From positions 6,882,001 to 6,946,000 of the forward strand of contig CM082594.2 in assembly GCA_040954595.2 (NCBI GenBank): 64,000 nt of DNA, written 5' to 3'. This DNA is from Balanoglossus misakiensis. Taxonomy: Eukaryota; Hemichordata. The position numbers were made by a program, and so were the translations under genes. This document shows positions 51,290-64,000 of the stretch, piece by piece (within the stretch, counting starts at the first letter, position 1; each line of letters opens with the position of its first letter). The notes under the pieces are model-generated. The model made no database searches. It was not told where the DNA came from and saw nothing but the letters and a program-made list of their open reading frames with translations.

Positions 51290-53659
51290 GACTGTACTAT
51301 CAAGCGATTTGTATAGTTGTAAAACACGAAGGATCCTCGTGTTACTGTTTTTGGACACCGCGCTAAACCACAATGCAATCTTTCAGACTCAGACGTTCGA
51401 TCCCGACTGCTGCAAACGATCGCGACCTGACTTACTTCACAGAATCACACAAAACAAACTGTAGTCAGCGTAGTGCAGGTCCACTGAACAACAACAACAC
51501 AACTTTCCATCGTGCTGAAACAGCGGTCTGTTACAAACATCGTCGAGTACCGCGCTACTTCTCTCTGTCAAGCCGATCAACGTGTGCGACACTTCTGTAG
51601 TACATGTCACATCACGTAAGTGTGTTTACGGAACTGAGTGGCGGCCGCGATCATTCATATTTGGACTTCTGCATTCGATCAACCCACGCAACACTTCTCA
51701 GGTTTATGCAAACAGTCCACAGACACTGGCTGGGCAGAGAGGGTGTGTTTACCTATACCACGATCGGTTACACAGCGGCTGAAAAGTTTTGGTGAAGATC
51801 ACGTGACCATGGGTCACCCGAGGTCGCCTATCCTTTGTACATGTACATTACAATTGCGTTTTATGCGTCAAAACACACGAAATGCGCAAACTTCCATTCA
51901 TGTCAATTTCACAAGTTCTTGTAATACCAAAAGTCCTTCGATTTAGGGTAAAAAGTACCCTAAAAAGTAAACGCGAAGTTTGTATTGCAGAAAAAAGGAA
52001 GCCGACAGATCAACACTTAAAAACAAATTTCTACACCAAAAACTTTTTCGCAAGCATTTTCCTTAAAAAGTATGCTTAACTTGAACGGTCAGTCGGCAAA
52101 AATATTAGACTTTCATTCTGAAAATAAAAAGGGGATACAATACACTCTAAAAGTGGTGATGACAGGTAAATTTGGAAATACTTTTGGCAGACCTGGATCG
52201 ATAGCAAAACTTTATGTCTGCCAAATTGGAAGTTTTAAATGTCGCACTAATGTTATGCCAAATGCCCCAAAGAGCTAGTCTGTTTGTTTCTTGGACCCGG
52301 TATTCTCATTCCGTGAATAATTATGATCATTTGACCTGATTTGATGTCAAAACTTTAAACTCTGTCGTATTGTACCCGACAGAACAATATTGGTATTGGT
52401 TTTATCAAGAGAGGGCGCCATTTCCAATTTGAAAACGCAACACACGACTACTTTCAGAATATTCTAGTCACATCTACAGTACTTTATTGCATGATTTTAG
52501 AAAAGACACACTGTATAAAAATCACAGTAAAAATTTTACAGTACAAATTATTCTCAGGATCTTTTTAAAAAATGTTGATTGTATATTATCATTTATGAAT
52601 ATCTAGTGTAAATGCGTCTGTGTATATATATCATGAATGTCACTCAGTGATTTGTAGGTTTACTGCACCTGGCATTGAAAAACTCAAATTTCCTTCTTTT
52701 TTGAGGAAGCTGAGCAATATCTGAAAATCAAGTTCACAGATTTCCTGAATCTGGCGAAAAGTGACCTTTTTTTTACAGAATATACAAAGTTGGTTGTGAT
52801 CTTAAAAAACCCATATACAAAGTACACTCAGCTGTTTCTATGGAAGGTAAACATAAGACAATAAACCAAGCTCATTAATAAGGTGATTAAACGACATTCC
52901 AAATGAGTTGAGCAAGTCTCACCAATTTTGTTTTACTAGTGCATGATTGCACTTCATTAAACACCATATGTTGCACATAAATTCCTCTCATGAACTTATT
53001 TACATTGCTGTTAAATACAACTTTGCATTGGAGAAAAAGCCTGAGTGTTTTACCATGGTCAGGTTGGTAACCATGACAACAGACAAATCGGTGGCCAACT
53101 ACGGTACAAAAGGCTACCTGATCTTGAAAAATGAAATATGATGCGTAAGTAAGTATACAAGTCAATAATTGTTCATTTTTTTTAATGAATTAGGATAAGT
53201 GGATGTTTAATAGTTTCCCCTGAAAGCTCAGGATATACACTCATATCAGTTGTAAAACTGTGCAATGAATCACAGCATCCAAACCAATTTAATTGAACAG
53301 ACGCAGAATATGAAAATTTAAGAGCTCTGTTATATATCCGGACTTTACGACAAGATTGACTTGGCAATTTCTAAGAGTCGAAATGTCCTGAGTAAATGAG
53401 TACATTGTAATTGGAAATTTGGTGAATAAAAATTTCATTGAAAGTGTAAGAATCACTGGAAGAGCCATGAAATGAAATATTCATGTGAAAAGTGACTCAC
53501 TTCATTTTTTTTCATAAACCCGCGTAAAATAGAAAAAAAGAAAGATAGCATCTTAAACAAATCAAAGTGAAAGACACCTGGTTAAGGAGATTCAAATTCA
53601 GTTGCATCCACTACCTAAGGTATGGTAGACTATGTTTTTTTAGGATATCTTGTTTTCCA
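51290..53659. other. ALK promoter/5' UTR and cathepsin F 3' UTR
   Basis: The right part of this stretch is the 3' UTR of cathepsin F; a minus-strand AATAAA (TTTATT at 52483-52488) would give about 1.2 kb of UTR. The left part (51290 to about 51850) is CG-richer and should contain the ALK promoter. An E-box in ATCACGTGAC lies at 51798-51807. The small frames here have no recognisable domains. Confidence 0.5.
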
Positions 53660-57397
<3,738 letters not shown>

Positions 57398-57917
57398 GGT
57401 TGTTTTGGTTCTTCCTGTTTGAAACAGGATGCGTCATGTGATTGTCACATGACTTCACATGTCAAGGGTTACATGACCGTGGTTACACGTAACCCTTGAC
57501 ATCCAAGGCGACGGTAAATGAGAATAATCTGCTAGGCACAGGGACAGTATTTTTTATAATTGCCTTTTTGGTTTGAGAATGTGTTCAAAAAGAACCATTT
57601 TCAAAAACTTAGACAAGTGGGCAAGGCAATAAAAAAGTGGGCGTGGCCTCAGTTGAAGCACGCCCTCTTCATGACTTCTTTTGTTTTTCAGTAGAAGTGG
57701 CCCCAACTTCTTCCGTGTTCCTTGTTCTGAAACATCAGTCGCCGACACAAACCAGTGCCGTGACTGGATTTCCCGGTGCCCCTCACAGAGAGTGACTGAT
57801 CTGTGGCCGCTCAGCACTATTTTGTTTGACATGAAATATTATTAATCGCCGGAGACCCACCGCGGAAAGTTGGCGAAAGACTGACAGCTAGTGTGTACAC
57901 TGTAATTCATAACAAAC
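57398..57917. promoter_or_regulatory. Divergent CTSF/PLD3 promoter with E-box cluster
   Basis: The start codons are 520 bp apart on opposite strands. Directly upstream of CTSF lie three M-box/E-box elements within 30 bp: GTCATGTGAT (57433-57442), GTCACATGAC (57444-57453) and TCACATGT (57455-57462). They resemble sites for MITF/TFE factors, which control lysosomal genes (CLEAR consensus GTCACGTGAC). A perfect 12 bp inverted repeat follows: GTCAAGGGTTAC at 57461-57472 and its complement at 57489-57500. Function is inferred. Confidence 0.55.
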
Positions 57918-60900
57918 ATGTCTACTGCAAATGGACAGGTAGGTCGTACACTTCTTGTGACTTCAACAGTTCCTGAAAATAAAGCACGTACAGTCCCATA
58001 TGTTGAAGCAACTAGGTAAATTTGGGGATCAGATATAACGGTTAAAGCGGGAACATTATGTATTCATTGCAAAACAAACCAAGGTGCAGTTAGTTTCACC
58101 TATCATGAGGCCAAGCTCTGTGTAATATAAGAACAAGTACACAGTAGACAAACAATGACAGTATTGTTCAGTGCGGGATATACATTAAAAACTGGCCCAC
58201 TTTGGCCAAGCGAGCTGAGGTAAGACCGCGACAAACCGTAGCGACCTTGAGATATGTTTGATCGATTCAAGCAAAAAGGTTGCGGTTTGTTGTGGGCGTA
58301 TAAGACTAGAGACAGTGTTTGGAGGTCAGATGATATTAATACACACAATTGTTGCCAAATGTTGATAAATGAAAGTGACAACTAGTCGCAATGGTATGTA
58401 TGTCAATTTGGGTCATGACATCTGACTTGATAACATTCAACATGGGGTTTGTTTAATCTATTCAATTTCATCAACCTGACACGGTATTGCTTTTTGTCTT
58501 TTCTAGAAAACGCCCAATAAGGCTGAGAAATCTCTGCTGATCAACAAAGGTGACAGCAAAGATGATGTGGAAGCTGTCCATCCTAAACACTCCTGCAAGA
58601 GTCTCATCCCAATGTTCTGCCTCATCCTCTTCATCATAGTGGCGGTTGTCGGTATCTCGTTGCTGGTGTACCTCAAGGATGGACCCATGCACCATACCCC
58701 ACCTCCTCCGTGTACCGACGCATGCATGTAAGTTTTTAACCTTGGCTTGTTCTTGTAGTTTTCCATGTCAGTTGCATATACATGTATAGCTTGATCAATA
58801 TGTGAAAGTAACCCTTCATAGACTGAACAGCGGTATCTCGCTACTAGGGTTAAAGATCGTGGGGTACCTGAACGCAACAAAATCTTTCAGTCTAATCTTT
58901 TCTTCTCCCCTTTACAGCATTACATTAGTTGAAAGTATACCAGACAACCTGACATACGAGAAAGGATTCACAAGACACTTGTCGATATACGAGGGATGGA
59001 AGAACCTACTCAGTATAGCAGAACGTGATATAGATATAGCTGCTTTCTATTGGACGTTACGAGGCATTGATGGTCAGTCCGATCCGTCTGATTGGCAGGT
59101 GAGTGTTTTACTGACGCAAGCTTATAACTCCAAAGTTCCTGCCATAGCTTGAGTCAGCTAATGAAGTGTATACTGCAGAGATTATGTAATCAGACATTGT
59201 AGAGAGTCATGAAATATCCCAAGTTGAGTCTTTTCGCTGAGCCGGATCATTTAAATGACTGGCCCAGCCCTTTGAGAAAGGATTAACAAACACTGTAGGA
59301 TTGTGAAGTCTGGTGGTATGCTTGGTACCTGTCTAGTCTGTATTCAAGGTTAGTTGGGGATGTTATTCGACATAAATAGATTATTCTTTTCACAGCCCGA
59401 TCCAAGGCTAATTGATGTAGTGTGTGTAGTTGTTTTTGCTGCAAGGTCCTCTTTCATATTTCCACACAGGGAGAAGACATCTACGCCGGCTTGCTTGAGG
59501 CGGGTACGAGCCGAGGCATCAACCTCAGGATAGCCCAGTCGCAACCCAACAAAGAGAATCCCTCGTATGACACCATTGATTTAGCCAAAGCCGGAGCGGC
59601 TGAAGTCCGCAGTCTGAATTTTGAACGCTTCATGCCGACACACTCGGGGATCCTACACACAAAGATGTGGGTTGTAGACGGCAAGCATTTCTATGTGGGC
59701 AGTGCTAATATGGACTGGAGGTCTTTGACTCAGGTACGTATTAAAGATGTTTATATCAGATTCGTAGAACTGTACCTTCTGTCTGGATATTTCAAGAGTA
59801 ACTTTCATTTTGGTAAATTCAAACTATAAGTATGGTAGAATATGGCAAAACTCTCTGAGTATATTGAGGAAATATTGTGAACTATATTCTTTTCTTATCA
59901 CAGGTGAAGGAAGTGGGAGCAATTGTATATAATTGCAGCTGCCTGGCAAAGGACATGACCAAGATATTCGAGACCTATTGGTTCATGGGAGACCCCCGCT
60001 CAAAGTTGCCAGATGAATGGCCGTCTAAGTATGACACAGTTTACAACTTAACCAGTCCCATGCAGTTGCAGTTGAATGGAACCAATAGCACAGCACTGCT
60101 AGCTGTAAGTCTTTGTTGCATATGTGCTTAGGGGGTCAAATCACATTATTGTAATTGCATTGTGGGTAAAAAGGTCGACAACTCACTAGTAAGAGTTTTT
60201 TTGGAGACATATGTTACCTGTATTGCATGGCTTCTGAGATCAGTCTAAAAGTTCTGTTTTTTTTTTGGTAATAAGCGTATAGAACTTTATATCTAAGAAA
60301 ATGTTTCATGCCTTGTATTTGTGTGTTTTCTATAAAATCAGAATTCGCCTCCAGAACTGTGTCCAACTGGTCGTAGTACAGACATTGATACTATTCTACA
60401 TGTCATCGACTCAGCCCAACACTTTGTCAGCATAGCTGTCATGGACTACATACCGGCCATTGTATTTGAAGAGAGAAGACGGTAAGTCTCTCCTCCAGTG
60501 CTTTTTTCTCACATGGAAGATTTTCAAGTTCATTAACTTTTGTTGAGAATTAGCTTCTTGTTGTTTGGGTCTGCTTATTGAAACTGCTGCTGATGGTGTC
60601 ATCTGTTATCTCTGACTCTTCACAGCTATTGGTCAGTCATTGACGATAAACTTCGCAGAGTGGCCTACGACAAAGGTATCCACGTGAGAATTTTAGCGAG
60701 CAAATGGAACCACACTGATCCTCACATGTATTATTTTCTACGTTCGTTGGCTGAACTGGATGGTGCGTTGAAAGGTCGAATGGAAGTGGTAAGTTGCATG
60801 CATTGTAATATTGGATACATTAACAATATCACAAAATACAGCAGTATCCTGTATATGTACATCACAATACAATAGATAAACAGCACAACAAGATATACTA

Positions 60901-61551
60901 TATCATGTGGTTCATTTTGATACAGTACAACACCACACAAGAGGACTTTTAAGTCAGACAATTCGTCTGTCTATTTTACATGTACACTCAGGGAAATTGT
61001 GTTGTTCTTTCGATGGAAGGGTTAAAGCAGGTTTATCGAGGGGGTTGTGAATCAAGGTGTATGATAAAATCCAACATACAGTTAATGTGCTATTATTTCA
61101 GAAACTTTTTGTGGTACCAGCCTACACAGAAGCTCAGAAACAGATCAAGTTTGCGCGAGTCAATCACAATAAATACATGATAACAGATAGTGCAGCATAC
61201 ATAGGTAAGACCATCCCCTGTCACCCCTGCTTAGTATGGTTTAACCCACCAGGATATGACCTCATGTGACCCTGTATTAAAGATGCATCTTTAGGGGGAA
61301 ATGAAACAGAAACGAAACCAATATAGATGACTATTGTAAATGCAATATTTGTTTCTTTTGATCTGTTTATATCAGGTACTTCCAACTGGTCAGGTGACTA
61401 CTTCGTGGATACAGGAGGCATTGGACTTGTAGTCAACCAAACAAATCAGGCCACGCATAACAACCAGACATTTCAGCAAGAGCTCTTGGCGGTGTTTGAG
61501 AGAGATTGGTATTCTGAGCATTCGGAACCCATCGATGCAGTGAAGTGGTAA
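57918..61551 (+). CDS. PLD3: Phospholipase D3/D4 (endolysosomal 5' exonuclease family)
   Basis: Type II membrane protein of endolysosomes; vertebrate PLD3/PLD4 degrade single-stranded DNA and RNA from the 5' end. Nine coding exons: 57918-57938, 58507-58727, 58918-59098, 59470-59733, 59904-60104, 60342-60481, 60626-60788, 61102-61204, 61376-61551, giving 489 residues (human PLD3 490). The short cytosolic tail has the acidic dileucine signal EKSLLI. One TM segment follows ([18 protein letters not shown]), then the lumenal fold. HKD1 is HTKMWVVD (H204, K206, D211), followed by [20 protein letters not shown]2 is HNKYMITD (H419, K421, D426), followed by [10 protein letters not shown]. An invertebrate PLD3/4 is probably co-orthologous to both vertebrate genes. 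The 5' end is a 7-codon exon, chosen for its ATG just before a good donor. Confidence 0.95.
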
Positions 61552-63394
61552 ACAGTGGTGGGATTTAAACCTAAATCTCATTCAAATCCAGTTCTGCCTA
61601 AATTTAAACTCATAATCTTTTCCTGTGTCGCCTCATGGTCTTTCAAATTTTTTGTATTAAATACAAAAATTACAAACTGCAAAGCTAGTCAAGCTGATTC
61701 CAGTGACTAAAAATAAGTGGCCCAGAGTACTTTTTTCCAAAAATGTAAAATTTTGACGGAAAGTGTTGCTGTCATAGTACTGTAGCAGTAGTGAAAGTTC
61801 TTAAAGTTAATGCAGTGCTTGCCCTAGTATGTTGCCATAGTTTCCAGTCAGTTTTAATGGTAAAAATGAATGAAGTATAGCTAACATTACAAAAGTTTTC
61901 AGTATTTCAGCATAGATTATTCGCACATCTCACAGTGTTTCGAGGGTTGTTTTTGTGGTATGCATGTTATTGCTTATGCAGATTTACTACATGTAGTTTA
62001 ATGTACATACTCCACACAGGTTGACGATTATGTCTGTTGATTTTTGTTGAAGGGGTTGTAGGTTTTAATTTATTGAGGGTATGATCTGTGTAGTGAAGAA
62101 TTTCGGGGGGAAATTGATGTGTGTCTGTTTTTGTGTGTGTCAGACTGTCATTCTGTCTGTCAGATTGTGTGAGTCGGTTGATGGAATGCAAGTTTAGTAG
62201 TTCTGCTTGGCAGACCTGAGGTGTATGAAATGCATCTATTTCGATGGTATTTTTCCATGGAGCTCTATTTTACCATCAGGACTTGTAGCTGTTGTAGCTA
62301 TAATATCAACTTGAAAATTTAAAATCATGAAATCTTCATATCATGCACATGCCATTCAAGAGAAACTCAGGGGGAGCTGATTTGAATTTGTAATTTTATG
62401 AAATTTGTACATTTTGTAATTGTAACTCCAAACACATCAAATTAAGTACCCTTTGACCTACTGTGTACATGTACGTGTACGTCCGACATAGGTATATGCA
62501 TGTGGGACTAAAATAAGATTTTTAGATGAAGCAAGGGTTCTTCATCACACCCCTTTTTAAAGCTGTTTTCCTACAGGAGAGGCTGCAAGACTTTCCAGAG
62601 CAATTCTTTAGTTTGTCATTTCATTTAGAAGTGTTTTATTTTTTATTAATATTTCTATTATATTTTGCAAGTTTAACACGGGACATTGCACCTTAGTTAT
62701 TTCAATATGTACTGTAAAAATCCTCTCTGAATCATGTTGTGAACTTCATTACTGGAAAGAGATACATCAAAACAATATTGAATCCTTTGAACTGAGCACA
62801 TTTTGTGTCAGAGTGTTCTTTTTGCCTGGGATTGTAATGGCGCGACATTTAAAAGAAATGAAAATGCAAACTATTGTAATATGCATGCAACAAAATATAA
62901 TAAATAAGCTTTATTTGGTCATCTAAATATATTTACATTATTTCAACTTGCAAACTCGATATGAAAAGTTGTTTTAACAAGCTCCTGTATTCTTCTTGCG
63001 CAATATATACCAGCTTTGCAAAGAACGCCGGAAAACGCCATGAATTTGGGTGGTTGAAGGAAATCTTTCGTTGATGACAGGCAGTGCGAGATTTCTGTGT
63101 TTGAAAAACACCTGCTAGCTTTTAAGTTTTAAATGTTCTCTTTTATATTTGGAAATTGGCAGTTAAGCTGTGAATATGTTTCACTGCTGTATGCTGATGG
63201 AATATGAATGGCTGTTGAACACTCATCGCTTAACAATATTGGCTCAACAACTTGCAAAGACCATCACGAAATAAGATGTTATGTACATATATCTTGAAAA
63301 ACCAACACAAACTCGTCGTGCCAAAACGAGACAAGGCCACGCCTAAAGCTTATTGCATAAATACAATGTGTATTCACACTCTATATTCCTTTTG
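61552..63394. other. Convergent 3' UTRs of PLD3 and the DEG/ENaC gene
   Basis: No coding sequence was recognised. A plus-strand AATAAA at 62899-62904 ends PLD3 (3' UTR about 1.35 kb), and a minus-strand AATAAA at 62910-62915 ends the channel gene (3' UTR about 0.5 kb). Confidence 0.6.
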
Positions 63395-63633
63395 TTATAC
63401 GGCCGTATTTTTCGGTATTTGTTCGTGAGGCGCCCCATGGCCGTGGAGGTGGTGAAGCGAGAGTGGAGTGTGAACGTCGTTGTCTTCGCCCCTGTAGGTC
63501 CGCTTGTTCTTCTTAGGGGGCGCCATCACCGGTCGGAAACAGTGGATGCATTCGTCCACAAAATATTCCAAAATCTGTATCAGTGTGACGATGCTGGCGC
63601 CTAGGAACAGCCCCATGTTACCACCAAGTTGAC
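63395..63633 (-). CDS. DEG/ENaC (acid-sensing-type) sodium channel, last exon only
   Basis: C-terminal exon of an amiloride-sensitive channel subunit; the rest of the gene lies past the right edge. It opens behind a CCACAG acceptor with QLGGNMGLFLGASIVTLIQI, the pore-exit and second transmembrane motif (GLFxGAS..T) typical of ASIC/ENaC/degenerin proteins. A cytosolic tail of about 60 residues follows, basic first (APPKKNKRTYRG), then histidine-rich, ending in NTAV, a class I PDZ-ligand pattern. Trimeric plasma-membrane cation channel is the family role. The subtype (ASIC, peptide-gated or other) cannot be decided from one exon. Confidence 0.82.
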
Positions 63634-64000
63634 CTGTGGGACAAAAAATAATGTCGTAAATGATATTGTCGTTGTGATTTATAATAGATGGTAGTCTTCA
63701 GGTTCCATAAGGAAACAGTCCCAAATTCAACGTAAAGAATTTTCATTTACAAATGTCAAATGGAACCTAATATTGCTATAGCTGCAGTATGATATTATCG
63801 GAAAACCCGAATACCAAGGAAACTGGTAAATGAATTAAATATTCCACTGTCATTGTTTACAAAAGGGTTGGGTAAAACACCCTTTCGACAGTTTTTACAC
63901 TTCCTTGGGAAACGATATCGATATAAGACCGTGAATAATGTTTGAAATTATTACACAATTCATGATGTCGATCACACACCTCTCTGAAAACAGTAGAGAC
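63634..64000 (-). other. Intron of the DEG/ENaC gene
   Basis: AT-rich sequence upstream (on the minus strand) of the last exon. No further exon was recognised before the window ends. Confidence 0.5.

Noticed and set aside
57554-57832. 92-codon minus-strand frame in the CTSF/PLD3 promoter
   Set aside because: No ATG context, domain or splice support; the stretch is better explained as a promoter.

Overview
The window is nuclear DNA of an intron-rich invertebrate animal. Every gene recognised is a eukaryotic multi-exon gene with GT-AG (twice GC-AG) introns. The proteins resemble their human counterparts closely in length and domain order. The gene set, the ancestral-looking intron density, the compact spacing and the abundance of the palindrome TACATGTA suggest a marine bilaterian, most likely a deuterostome such as a hemichordate or amphioxus. 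The species cannot be fixed from sequence alone. Gene names come from recognising the protein families. Exon borders were read by hand, and for all seven complete genes the coding exons sum to a multiple of three.

Layout, left to right: KANSL2 (+, 302-3085), chromatin NSL complex; ABI1/2 (+, 3673-7874), actin-regulating WAVE complex; ARMC8 (-, 9378-14845), CTLH/GID ubiquitin ligase; DBR1 (+, 15474-18186), lariat debranching enzyme, head to head with ARMC8; a 9.6 kb gap that holds one unrecognised small spliced minus-strand transcript candidate near 19.8-20.6 kb; ALK (-, 27811-51289), a receptor tyrosine kinase with 26 coding exons and an 11 kb first intron; cathepsin F (-, 53660-57397); PLD3/4 (+, 57918-61551), head to head with cathepsin F; and the last exon of a DEG/ENaC sodium channel (-, 63395-63633) whose remainder lies beyond the right edge.

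Two pairs are arranged divergently. ARMC8/DBR1 are also neighbours in human (3q22), so this is probably ancient linkage. Cathepsin F/PLD3 are both endolysosomal enzymes, and the 520 bp between them carries a cluster of TFE/MITF-type E-boxes and a perfect 12 bp inverted repeat. Two pairs converge with nearly touching poly(A) signals: ABI/ARMC8 and PLD3/DEG-ENaC. No prokaryotic, viral or clear transposon sequence was seen. No wholly new system stands out. The most interesting unknown is the three-exon minus-strand transcript, and the best mechanistic lead is the shared lysosomal promoter.
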